NCBI GenBank assembly: GCA_023634235.1
Contig: JAMKCF010000001.1
Coordinates: 13,650,258-13,714,257, forward strand
Length of the DNA: 64,000 nt
Reading direction: 5' to 3'
Source of the DNA: Pisaster brevispinus
Lineage: Eukaryota; Echinodermata; Asteroidea; Forcipulatida; Asteriidae
Shown: in pieces, positions 1 through 11,508 of the stretch
Position numbering within the stretch: the stretch's first letter is position 1
Layout: each line of letters begins with the position of its first letter
The notes under the pieces: model-generated
The model's database searches: none
Seen by the model: the letters and a program-made list of their open reading frames with translations, nothing else
Told to the model about the DNA's origin: nothing
Translations under genes and position numbers: made by a program

Positions 1-3000
1 CTTTTCCATGTCATGAATGTTCTCAAAGAAGCGTTGCCACCAATCATAGGCACACTGTGCTAATCTCATTCGGTAGCCTTCGTTGTGTAAGATGTCACGC
101 TCAAGTGCAGTGGCGTCAAGTTTCTCTAAACATGGCTCAACCCATGATGGTGTCTTACTTACATCAGGCAGGGTCTTGGAAACACAAGAAATACATCAAT
201 TTTAGTACCAATTTCGGTACACATTTTAATTAATTATTAATCGCCTTTGTTGTCTAATGGGGAGAAGAAGCATGGTGTCTCCCCTCCACCCCTTTTTTAT
301 TTGTTAGATTAACTTTTTTTTAATGTGTTGTGAAAGTTCTGCTGTTTTTTTCGCATGACATAAACTTCCAAACATTGCATTAGAATATACTGTAAATTGG
401 ACAAACATTGTAAAGAACAATGAAACTGTTTGATAAACCGGCCATATATAAACACATTTTGTACTGGCTACCGTTTTGGGTACTGTTTTCAAACCCAAAC
501 AATTCAAACAGTTTTGATAAAAATTACAATTGCGTTGTGTTGCCCTATAGTAACAAACTGGAACTGCACAGATTTTTTACCTTCAGACAGCATAGACCTT
601 TCGACATTTCAACGTCCTTTTCATTCGAGTCCATCTCTGGTTGTGGCTCCCAAGGTGATGAGGCCCACATACGCCAGTGCATTCTACACGTGCCGTCAAT
701 CATTTGGAAACGAAACCAATGAGGGTAGCTGTGATGTTTAAAGTTCCCATACAAGTGTGGCTCTAACCACTTCTTGACATTGAACAGAGGTGTTGCACTC
801 TGCACGCTGATGAAAGGGGTGTAACTGTCCGTAATTCTCGCTTGTAAATCTGCAAATGTATAAGTACACATAAACATTTGTATAAAAGAGGCAAAACAGC
901 TTTAATTAATACGCATACAAATTAAATTGGCTGCTCATTTGCTGAAATTGACCATGAAAACCTATACTAAAAATTGAACACTTGTTTTAATGCGAAGTAA
1001 AACAATTAACGTACCATCCTGTGTGTAGACATTAGCTGTTCGAATTTTTGCTGCAATACATGAAAACAGCTGGTCCACATCCTCATGAATGTGCCCAACA
1101 GGCAGAAAAATAAAGTGCCAAAAATAAAGTGCCTGGCAACACTGTAAAGTATGAAGTTTTTTCCCATAGCAAATTTTGTAAGTTTTCACAAGACCTTACA
1201 AGACCATCACTATTTTGTGGTCGATGTTGAAATCAGAGCACTACCATATGTTTTATGAGCTGTCAAAAGATTGTATTTTCATACTTAAAAAGTCCAAAAA
1301 CACCCCTATTTGAAATTCATGGTATAACCCAACCATATACCCCGTGATTATTTGTACACATTTAATGCAGCCTCTAAGGACCCATCTATCCATACTTATA
1401 AAGAAAATTATTTGCTGTTTAATATTAACTCGGCCTTAAAAACAGGTAAATTTCATTATTCTAAAACTAAAAACTTAGCAAAACCAGCCCGAAATGTCAG
1501 ATTTTTCACATTTGTTAGTTTGGGGCCAAGGTCCATCAAATATGAAAGTTAAAAAGGAAAAAAAAAAAATTGGCAGTGGCCAACATTTAAAAAAATTCTT
1601 TGATATTTGCTGGTCCTTTTTACTCCTAAGTATAGTTAGATGAAATTCCCGTCCTAGTTCTTGCATTTTGTCTTTGTGTCAAATGAGTATAGGGTAGGCT
1701 CAATTTACCTCTTCAAAGACTTCAAGCTGAACCAGTAGAGCAGCAAATGTCATCACGTATCGGTTTTTATTCTCGCGATAGCAGTTATCTAACTGTAGAA
1801 ACAGGTCTCTCCCCATCTTCTCCTCATGCAACACTAGAGTCTTCAGCAGACAGTTGATTGTCATGTTACTGTCATGCGGAACATCTTTGTTGTCAAGATA
1901 CACAATTGGAACTTTTCCCTCCGGAACTCCTGTATGAACCAGTACACCTGGAAATATAATCAAAACAAATAGTTGTTACTGGTCAAATTTCCCGTAATTT
2001 GAGGTCTTCTGTTCAAAGTATCCACTTTGTAATAGAGGCAAATTTCTTTCTTTTTCTTTCAGTGCTGAAATAAAATTACGTACTCGGTATCGGCGTTTGC
2101 AAACAACTCTTTGTGCGCCTTTTATTAACTTTCAAGTATTTACATACATCTGTACACATGTTAAATCAGTACAAGGGAGCTTCGAGTTATTTCAAATCAT
2201 CCTGCTTTCAATAAGAAACAAATGACTGAATAGTTGTCAAGTATTGGACCGGCAGTAGTGATACTTGCTTTGAATTATATTTTAATGGCACATCACCTGC
2301 AATTATTTGTTTCATACCTGTGATATGAACTGGTAATCTAGCCAAGTGGGCAGACCCTTTGTCCCTTCTGATGAAATGGGGGACATCAGTCTTAGCCTGA
2401 TCCATACCATCGATGATTATCGTTGTCAGATCTCTTGGCTGGCGTCTTGCTCGCTCTAGCTTTTTGGTACTCCTTTCTCTCCAATCTGCATACATAATAT
2501 CGAAACGGATGGATAAGTTTTGTGCAGCAGTATGTTACAGTTTTCATGTTGTTCTGCTGCAAATACTGTTATTTTAATATGTGGTGCATTCAAGTTGCAT
2601 TATTATTGTAAACTACACCTATACAAAATTGTAAGAATTAGGCACCGGGGTTGCTTAGCAACAAAAACAAGTAGGCTACTGAATCTGCACCCTATAAGTC
2701 AGAGGACTCTATGACCCAACTGTCGGTTGGGTCACTAGTTGGTTCACTAGTTGCACTGTCTGAAAGCATGGTGTACAAACGGACACTCCTTTGTTGAATA
2801 AACATATCCCCATACTTTCTCAAGAAACAGCCCATGCCTAAGTACGGTAGCTTTAGAGTACAGTGCAGGTGTAACTCAAGTTTTACTAATTAAAGCGGTT
2901 TTAAAATGAAATCCCTTTCAATTGGATGACTTTCATAGCAAAGGAAAAGCAATATCTCAAATTTATCTGTAGTGTCAAGGTAGCAACCTGTTAATGTGTT

Positions 3001-4619
3001 TAAGGATTATACTTACTCCACAGTTCGTGTAAGCTGACCCAACATATCTGCTACCTGTTTATGTTCAACATCGGTGAGGGTCTTACTTCTTTTCTCCTTT
3101 AGGTTGGTACAGATAGTGCATTCTGTGAATTCTGATCTCTAAATATAAAAAATAAAAATATTAAACAGTGAATGTAGTAAGTTAAGTGCTATCAAGAATG
3201 ATTCAACATTGATTTAAATTTATATAAAATAGAAACTTGCTTTTACGGGACCTCCTTTCGCGGGTGCTCTTCCATACATCAAAGAATCCCAAAACCAACC
3301 CTGTGAATTTGTTGTGGGTTGCTGAGCTTTCAGAAAATAATTGTCACGTCATTGAATTGTATTAACTCGGAAACGTTTTTTTATTTACCAAAATCCGATT
3401 TAGCTAAATCCAAACCAAAATTCACTTCCATTTTAGTTAACCATTTTATAAATTTTTCTTGTTTACAGTAATTACCAGAGCCAAATTCCTGCTGGTCACA
3501 ATACCAGTTTCCTCCATGCTCCGTGGTTCACAGAACACAAGCCGCTAACGTGAATAAACACCGGAAGTGTTGCCTTATGTTGACATAAACAGTGAGTGGG
3601 AAAAAACATACTGTCACGCCACGTCTTGGGCAGAAATTGTCGGTTGTGATACTTTTAATTAGACTTGCGTGATCATTCTTGTAATTTTTCTTTGTCCAGT
3701 TTTATCAATGGTGTAGCTTTTCAAGAAATTTGCTTTAAAAAAAACTTATTTTTAGAAATCTTTACCTTGGCAATAATAAATTGCGGCAGATGGTCGGCCC
3801 AAACAGATGTAAAGTGTTCGTAAGAAATCGTAGTCACGATTCCCCGTTCTGCAAACACAGCAACCATCCTTTCATACATCGATTTCTTGGTATGTTGGCG
3901 GTAGGTGCACTTGAATTTTGTGTGGCATCCAATCGCCGATCCGCTCAAATAGATATTGCATCCACGCGATGGCTTCTGTGTTTTTGCATGCATTACATTT
4001 CGGCCTAAATTCCCATGATGAACAGTTGCGATGCTACATTGAAACAACTTTTGGCACCGAAGAAACCTCTTGTATGTTGTATCATGCACAATGCACCAAG
4101 CTTTGTCGCAAACTGACTTTCCTCTCAGCACAAAACTCTTTTTGACCAAACTTTTTCCAGACTGGCTGAGCTGAACTTGACTTTTGTCTTTGATGTTATC
4201 TAGTATGTACTGTCGTTGCTGAGTGGTGCCTTTTCCTTTAAATTGAAGTTCGCAAATCTCCACATCAAGGGGGGACAGGGCTTTTAAGGACCTGTTACTA
4301 CAGCACTGATTTTTCAGGACGTCTGCAGAGTTTCTAATCTGTTTTTTTTCTGTGGTAGTGTGCTGCAATGAGCAATCGGTGATATTTGCTGGAAATTAGA
4401 TCGTCTTTTGTCTTTGCCTGGCGGTTTCTGAGGGGTTGACTACATGGGTTCACTATAACAGTCGTCTGAAAAGCTGCAATTTATTTGTGGTTCTTCGTCT
4501 GAAAAGCTGCGGTTTAGTGGCTCTAAGTCCGTACTGAAACCAGTGCAGTTTAAAGGCTCGGAGTCAGTTGAGAAACTGGAGTCCGAATCTCCTCCACCAG
4601 CCTCGTTGAGTGTGGTCAT
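1..4619 (-). CDS. DUF7869-type transposase-like gene, multi-exon, 3' end off the window
   Basis: Spliced minus-strand gene. Exons read from conserved coding text and GT-AG sites: 4629-4454 (ATG at 4619; donor gtgaac is weak), 4388-3766, 3138-3017, 2485-2318, 1947-1709, 1132-1015, 849-581 and 174-1 (continues past the edge). Junctions 4/5, 5/6, 6/7 and 7/8 keep phase exactly; exon 3 leaves two bases while exon 4 needs one, so a small exon or an indel is missing there. Exon 3 has a CxxC pair (TECTICTNLK). Exon 4 has IIIDGMDQAKTDVPHF, exon 5 LQLDNCYRENKN and exon 6 LPVGHIHEDVDQLFS, the three hallmark blocks I associate with DUF7869 proteins of invertebrates. Their acidic residues could form a DDE/RNase H-like triad; that is inference. 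The N-terminus is acidic and Ser-rich. No in-frame stop appears inside the chosen exons, so this copy may still be expressed. Confidence 0.72.
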
Positions 4620-4669
4620 CTTACTGGACCTGTTGTAAACGATTAACAATGATAACTTAATCATTATGT

Positions 4670-5600
4670 TTACCTAACACCTTCGTTTACAAACTTGCAG
4701 TAAAAACCGAATAGGCCTACACCAAGGCCCATGGTACAAGTTTCAAATGTGCTATTGTTTAAGAGCCACATTTCATACTGGTACGCCATCTTTCATTTTC
4801 TTTAAAACAAAGACGTCCATGCTTAAAAATAGCACTCCTGTTTCATATTAGCTAAGTTCCTTTGATTTCTTTTAAATATGCTATGGGTATTTGAGCTTAA
4901 TCTAGGACGTTGTAAAATGTTTTTCCAAAAAAAGATTCCATACAATTTCCGAATAATTGTAATATTGTAGATTTATTGTGAAAAGTTGTCACTATGTGTC
5001 ACATAACCACGGGATGTGGCTCCAAACAACAAATTAAAGAAAGACGAACAAGCCATGCACTCATGAAATAAATGAACAATGAAAGAAACACTTATACTTT
5101 ATACAGCAGTATTTTGATTTAATTAAGAAATTCTTCTTCAACACTATCACTTAAACGTTCACCATTATTTTGCTTCAAATACAATTCCTTGATTCAAATT
5201 AAATCTCCTCCAAAATTAAACCAAAATAATTTATCTATCCTTAATTCACCAAATCGAAACTTCAAATCTCAAACGTTCTGAACTTCAAATTACCATCTTC
5301 AATAAAAATAAATAAAGAAAAATGCTTTGTTTTCGAACTCCACAAACTTCCTCAAATGTCTATATTATAACCTGCGCTAGTTTAGTAGCAGAAACCCTTC
5401 ACTTCACTTCAAATCTAAATCAAATGTGCTCAAGACTTCTTCGCACAACTTACGTATTAACCAAATCCCTTAAATTCATAAATCAAAAATGTCTTCACCA
5501 AAATTTATGGTTTTGAAAGAAGAAAATTATTCTCTCAAATTTTCAATAGGGAATCACCGCAATCACCAAAATCGAGGCATTAAAAATACCATCCACAGTG
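4670..5600. other. Non-coding, AT-rich stretch
   Basis: No convincing coding sequence. The region is AT-rich with many CAAAT/TTCAAAT words near 5100-5500. It is probably the first intron or 5' flank of the minus-strand DUF7869-type gene. Confidence 0.4.
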
Positions 5601-5604
5601 CAAT

Positions 5605-6141
5605 CTATGTACTTTGAATTTCTCGACCGAAAAAAAATTTGCCGAATCAAATAAGCTTGGACAGTGCGCCGATAAAATCTAATCGAAAGTTATGAAAATA
5701 TAAACGCTTTAGCTGTCAGTAGGCCCTACAAAATTGAAAATTTTAAGAAATCTTACCTTTGCCCTTCTGTCTGTCCTCATCAGCTCCATAATCTTTTTAA
5801 AAACCAGAGTGTAAGACTTATGCCCCCTTTCCACTCAAAACTCTCTTTGCCACACAGAACTTCTGACCTTCTGACCTATGTACTTTGAATTTCTCGACCG
5901 AAAACAAATTTGCCGAATCAAATAAGCTCGGACAGTGCGCCGATAAAATCTAATCGAAAGTTATGAAAATATAAACGCTTTAGCTGTCAGTAGGCACTAC
6001 AAAATTGAAAATTTTAAGAAATCTTACCTTTGCCCTTCTGTCTGTCCTCATCAGCTCCATAATCTTTTAAAAAACCAGAGTGTAAGACTTATGCCCCCTT
6101 TCCACTCAAAACTCTCTTTGCCACACAGAACTTCTGACCTT
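5605..6141 (-). repeat. 271-bp tandem duplication carrying a first-exon-like segment
   Basis: Two nearly identical copies, 5605-5875 and 5876-6141. On the minus strand each contains ATG GAG CTG ATG followed by a short open stretch ending in a consensus splice donor (AAG|gtaaga; donors at 5756 and 6027). The copies lie just upstream of the DUF7869-type gene, so they may be duplicated 5' exons or promoters of it. The phase does not join exon 1 as coding, so a non-coding leader is more likely. The copies differ by only a few substitutions, which points to a recent duplication. Confidence 0.8.
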
Positions 6142-6182
6142 GTTGCTCCTTTTGCTTACTAGAAAAAACCTGTTAGTACGTC

Positions 6183-6212
6183 CTTGTTGTGTTGTGTTGT
6201 GTTGTGTTGTGT
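6183..6212. repeat. (GTTGT)n microsatellite
   Basis: About five to six tandem copies of the pentamer gttgt directly upstream of the 271-bp duplication. A short (TATC)n tract follows at about 6400-6425. Confidence 0.8.
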
Positions 6213-6429
6213 CTCCAGAACAATAGGCAGTTGTGTGACTTGTGAGACTCGACTGTGGCTGAATCCAAGCACTTCGTGCATGACGTCAGACTATTTCAAT
6301 CCGTCACCCTCAGCCCTCCCGCGCTGATAACAATGATGTTTACATGATTAAAGTCAAGGTACTATGCGCTCAGTAAAATGAGAGCGCCCTCTATCTAGTG
6401 TATCTATCTATATATCTATCTATCCACCT

Positions 6430-8095
6430 CCCAGGAGACTGAGCATTTTTAAATAACCTTAAGTATTTTCTTTTTAATCGTTAATTTGGTTTTTGCTGAC
6501 ACATTTCTAAACAAATAAAAAACATTATTCAGACCGAATATGGCAGATGATGCTGAAATAAAACATACAACATCAAGAACAAAAACACCCAAACGAATAA
6601 ACATACACAGATTTAATATAAATTTCAGAACTCAATTGTCGGGTCGCGATGAAATCTAACAAGTTGTTTTATAATTTCACGAAAAAAGTTTTTAAAATAC
6701 TCTTTTACTTGTTTTTTGTCTTTGTTTAAAGTAAACATATACGAGTTAACTCTTTAACTGACATGACTAAACCACACACAAATTTTACTTGTTAATATTT
6801 ATCATAAAGTATTTTAATCGAAAAATGGTTGAAATATCAGAAAGAGAGTTTGGCGTATGCCTACAGATATTTCGTACTACAAAAAAAGACCTTGGAGGAA
6901 GGAAAGACCTTCATTGTTCAACAAATTGTGGAATCGGACTCGTACAATATACATCTTAGAGACCTTTTCTGTGCACCTGTTCTCGAGTGCCACATTTATA
7001 ATTTTTTTATGGCTTTAGTATCTAAGGACAATTGCAACAGATCCACTTTTTTAAAAGTTAAACCCAGTGTTATTGGCAATTACCCCACTATTACAAATTT
7101 AATCACACATAATTTAACTTCAAAATTACAGAAAGGAAAGAAAATGGAAATTGGAAAATCGGTGGGTTTGAAGAACAGATAGGCGTAGGTTGCATAATTA
7201 AACCAAATTGTTCCATGGAACGTTGTTGTGGAAATTTTATATTTTGTCCTTATTTTATCCCCATTTGATTATTCAACACTATTTGTTTCAGAGCCAGCAC
7301 TTCCTCAAAAGAGATTTTACAAATGGTTGTACCCGCAAGTCTAAGTTTTATATTTATAGTTACTCTTATTCAATACTAGTTTTTAAAAAATGACAAATCG
7401 CGCCAGTTACAAATATTTCGCGTATTACATACGCATGCAAAGGTAGCAATGGCAGTTGAAGCATTATTTCAAGTTTGTCACAGGGAGAAGAACATTTTTT
7501 AGTATTTATTTGTGTTGCCATTTTCATTGAAATTTTCTACCGATTCTCTTGGGGATCATAGGGTTAAAAAGAAAGGGGGTAAATGGTTTTAGTTTTCACC
7601 TTATTGATAAAATTGTAGTCCTAATTCCATTTCAAGCTTGATTTTCCACTGAAAAAAAAACCAGGTTACGCTAAAGTTGAACGTTAATTGGCAAATCTAA
7701 GAAACCCATGGAAATTGTTTTTTTTTTTCGTTACACCAATTTCTTCTCTGTTCATCATATCTGCATGCCTCTGGGATCATTTTGTTTTGTTTCATTATTG
7801 TGATTCAAATAGAACAATACATTAAATAAAAATTAAAACGCCCTCTTGGGGTGGAGAAGTTCCAGGCCGTCTGTTATCCTTACGCAGTGATCTACACCAT
7901 AGAGCTAGGACCCTGTCTACACGGAGCAATACAAGGTGTGCAAGGTCCATTTAAAGTGTTGGTGGGAGGAAACCCCCCCCCTAAAAAAAAAGTATTTTCT
8001 AGTATCCAAAGTACTTCAAATGATGTTATTGGCAGACTGAACCTTTTGGTTGAGGTTTTTCTGTTCATCCTTAGTTTCCTTTTTCTGGTATGAAA
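6430..8095. other. Non-coding stretch with unassigned short ORFs
   Basis: An open stretch around 6829-7182 (plus) encodes about 110 residues that resemble no family I recognise and has AT-driven composition. A 12-bp perfect palindrome GTTCCATGGAAC lies near 7210. Homopolymer runs of C and A occur at about 7970-7990. I see no supported gene. Confidence 0.35.
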
Positions 8096-8479
8096 TTTGT
8101 TTTTCTTTCTTTTAGAGATCATTTTCTAACTCTTTGGAAAATTGTTGCATGAATTTATGTCATATATAACTGACAGTTTGGACAACTTACGCGCCATGTT
8201 TTTGTTTGTTTGTTTGTTGGGGTTTTTTTTTTTTCTTTTTTTTTTTTCGTTTTTTTGCTTTGCTTTGTTATGTTGTTTTGTTTTGGAAAGTGCACATGGC
8301 AGCACCGCGGGCTTGGGCTCGATTTTGAATTGTTTTCCACCGAAATCGACCCAAAGTTCTTCCCGCATCTCCCCACTTTCCACAGTGGGTTAATGCTTGC
8401 CTGGTTAAAGATACGAGCTCGAGTTGCAACACTTCCCACTAATTTCAATGCTTTTGTTTATTTACCAATTAATAGTCTT

Positions 8480-9606
8480 TTATTAAATGAGGTAGATGGC
8501 AGAGACGGGAGCGGCCTCGCTCGGCGACTTGCGACGTGTTGGATCCGCCTCATCAAGGACCTTCTGGATATGAATACCGGATCCTGGCACCCTCCAGAAC
8601 ATTTCAAGAAAGATACAACCCTCAGAATTTCCACCAGATGCCTGTCAAAAGACCTCATGGATTTTCAACGCCTCGTCACTTCATCATCCAGCAACTTTGA
8701 TGTCACCGGACACAACCGAGGCCGGGACAAGCATGAAGAGAACAATGGTCGTCCCCTACCTCATAACATCACTGTCATGACCGACACAGATGGACTGACA
8801 GAATCAACAAAAACCCTGTACAAATGTTTTAACAAAATACTCAACGACCTGCCAAAAAAAACACCATCCACTGGCAGAGAACAGGTCAGATCGACAAAAA
8901 TATAAACATTCAGTGGAAGAATATACATCATCTCCCGACCTCCAGAAGGGAAGGAGATGCTCAGTACAAACTTCTTCATAACATCCTTCCATCTCTACAA
9001 GTTCTACACCACCTTCAACCCGACATCTCCCGTATGTTTGGGTGGTGCGGCGATGAGGGTACAATCACACATCTCTTCGTAACCTGCCCGGCCATCCAGT
9101 CTTCCCTAAACCTTCTCCATAGCCTACTCCAAAGGCTACTGCCTAACAAAACACTTGATTTCACCATCTACTGGACCCTCGTCCCACATGTCAAAGGTCG
9201 CCCACGCAAGGTCGGCCGTCTCTCCAACTACCTCATCATTAGTTTCAAATCCGTTATTTATTGGTTATATCAACAATCCAATTTCTCTGATCCCTTTGTT
9301 ATCTGGCGCAGTCGCATCCAGTATAAAATTATGTCCGAATTTATGTTTTACAAGTCTCAGAACAATTTTCCTACTTTCGAAAACAAATGGAACATAAACA
9401 ACGCCATTTTCACCATTGTTGAGGACAAAATCACTTTGTTAATATAAGCTAGTTTATTTCTGCGACTGCGCCAGCTTCGGTTGGTTTCTTTTTAATTTGT
9501 TTGTCTTAAGTAATGTGTTTCTTGTAAATTCAATGGAACAGCTCAATTATTTGTGTGTTGTTTTAAGATTGTTTTGAAGCAATAAAGTTCCATTTGCCAA
9601 GTCAAA
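8480..9606 (+). pseudogene. LINE ORF2 3' end (RVT zinc-binding region) with 3' UTR
   Basis: Fragment of a non-LTR retrotransposon. An open stretch to 8905 includes GLARRLATCWIRLIKDLLD, which I recall from the region after the RT domain of related elements. Frame then changes (about 8905-9034) before 9034-9447, which has the zf-RVT-like pattern MFGWCGDEGTITHLFVTCP (Cys/Cys/His/Cys), then GRPRKVGRLSNYLIISFK and a terminal stop at 9447. A short 3' UTR follows with aataaa near 9579. The RT core is absent, so this is a typical 5'-truncated LINE copy. At least one frameshift makes it non-functional. Clade assignment is not possible by eye. Confidence 0.65.
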
Positions 9607-10225
9607 AAAGTATGGGTTTTTTTTTCTTTTTTCTTTTTTTCTTGTAACTTAACTTGACCTGACTTTACTCATTTCTCTATATACAAGTGAATCGGAATTT
9701 GTCACATTTAAAAATGCACAACTGCTACGTTGTAGCATGGAGCTCCATGGTTTTAGGTTGTAGGTCCTATACCTTTGAAACAATTATACGAGTTTTTTTG
9801 TATGTGTGTTTTGGGGTTTTTTTCGGTTTTTTTTTCTTCGAATTGTTTGTATTTTTATTAGATGAAATAATAAAAAGGAAAGAATTGTATGCAGTAAATT
9901 CTTAGATTGAGGAGCAGCTACATGCTGTTATTAATACCTATCGAAAGCGGGAAATGGTTCAAATAGCAGTAAACATAAATAATGCTGTTCTGCAGCATAA
10001 ATAACATGGACAAATAAGTTTTGAATTTATCTGAGTCTGAGACATTACTGTGAGTACCTCTGGCACAGAACAAAGTATTGGAGTCAATTAAATCAAATTA
10101 ATCAAATTACAATCAAATTTTAAAAAGGTTTGTAGAAAAATGTAATTTCTTATTCTGTATATAGGGAACGATTATATAGAAGTAGTTTTTAACAATACAA
10201 TATCGTAACTGTCTGTTGAACAATT
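9607..10225. other. Poly-T/TTTC tracts and non-coding DNA
   Basis: Long T-rich runs at 9616-9645 and 9800-9840 flank the LINE 3' end. The segment 9937-10005 resembles part of the duplicated block further right (words tacctat, ggaaatgg, aacaatgctgttctgc). No gene is seen. Confidence 0.4.
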
Positions 10226-11245
10226 TCTAGAACAACGAAACACTTAAAACTTAAGTTACTCCGTACCGTACTCTTATTCTCATAGCCAATGCAGTTAAGC
10301 TTAATTATTTTACAACTTGGTAACATTGCTGTTCTGCGGTCACAAGCTTAAAACCTGCTCTGTGAGATCTCCAAGTAGACATCTCGGTTTCTTTATTTTT
10401 CTCCACATTTGTTAAACAGCTTTTTAATAGAAAACATAGTTATGTTTTCACCTGTCTCATCCCCTCCATGATGGATGTGCACATATTTAAAGAAGTGCAC
10501 CTTGATGTTGACAACCAGACGATCTGGACATTTGTTAACATATATAATGTATATAATGTAATATAATGTTTCCTGCTAAAGCAGCATACTGAACTTCATT
10601 TTGTGTTTCTGTCTGTTACAGAACAATTGTTTTAATTTCAGTTAATCAAATAAACATACACCAAAATACGTTTTCCAAAATGGTTTGAAGAAAAATGTAG
10701 TAGACGGCTCTCTGTCCCTGTATGTTTAGGCGTAACGATATTCTACATGGTTTTATACCATGGAGGTAGGATTAGGCAAGACGTCATGAAGATCGATATG
10801 GCCGTAAAAGTCTTGTAATTTTTCTAGAACAATGAAACACTTAAAACTTAAGTTACTCAGTACCGTACTCTTATTCCCATAGCCAATGCAGTTAAGCTAA
10901 ATTATTTTACAACTTGGTATTATTCGTATGACCTGCAGGGTGCGTTGTTTTCGATACCTATACTTCAGTGTATAACGCAGGAAATGGTCCTGTAATTGCC
11001 AAAGATAAACAATGCTGTTCTGCGGTCACAAGCTTAAAAACCTGCTCTGTGAGATCTCCAAGTAGACATCTCGGTTTCTTTATTTTTCTCCTCTTTTGTT
11101 AAAAAGCTTTTTAATAGAAAATATAGTTATGTTTTCACCTGTCTCATCCCCTCCATGATGGGTGTGCACATATTTAAAGAAGTGCACCTTGATGTTGACA
11201 ACCAGACGATCTGGACATTTGTTAACATATATAATGTATACAAGA
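10226..11245. repeat. Direct duplication of a non-coding block, about 600 bp apart
   Basis: Copy 1 (about 10226-10560) and copy 2 (about 10826-11245) share long near-identical text, from tttctagaacaa to gttaacatatataatgtat. Copy 2 holds roughly 90 extra bases (about 10918-11010) between the same flanks, beginning after acaacttggta. A partial third match lies at 9937-10005. This is consistent with a local segmental duplication followed by an indel, or a repeat family inserted twice. Confidence 0.8.
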
Positions 11246-11508
11246 AAAGCATTTTTGTTGCCTTTTGGTGGTGTAGTTAATTCCCACTTTCTCATTGTTA
11301 TAATTATACTCGGAATACAAACATCTTTTCTAACCCCCGCCCGCCCCCCTCCCCAACCAAACTTCCTGATCGACTTATTATGAACCAGGGCTAAATCGGG
11401 AATGTATTGCGAAAAGCGTATTGCACAACGTTGAGACCAAGGATAAACTACAACACGGGCAAAGCGGTTACATAGTTACGTCATTATAAACATCGCCATT
11501 TCCGGAGC

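Noticed and set aside
5757..5800. CTGATGAGGAC on the minus strand as a hammerhead core
   Set aside because: No GAAA follows a matching stem II; the text reads better as exon sequence before a splice donor.
6829..7182. 117-codon plus-strand ORF as a gene
   Set aside because: No motif, no splice context, AT-rich composition and no similarity I recognise.
8210..8480. N-terminal Phe-rich part of the ORF at 8210-8905
   Set aside because: It is translation of a T-rich tract; recognisable LINE protein begins only at about 8490.
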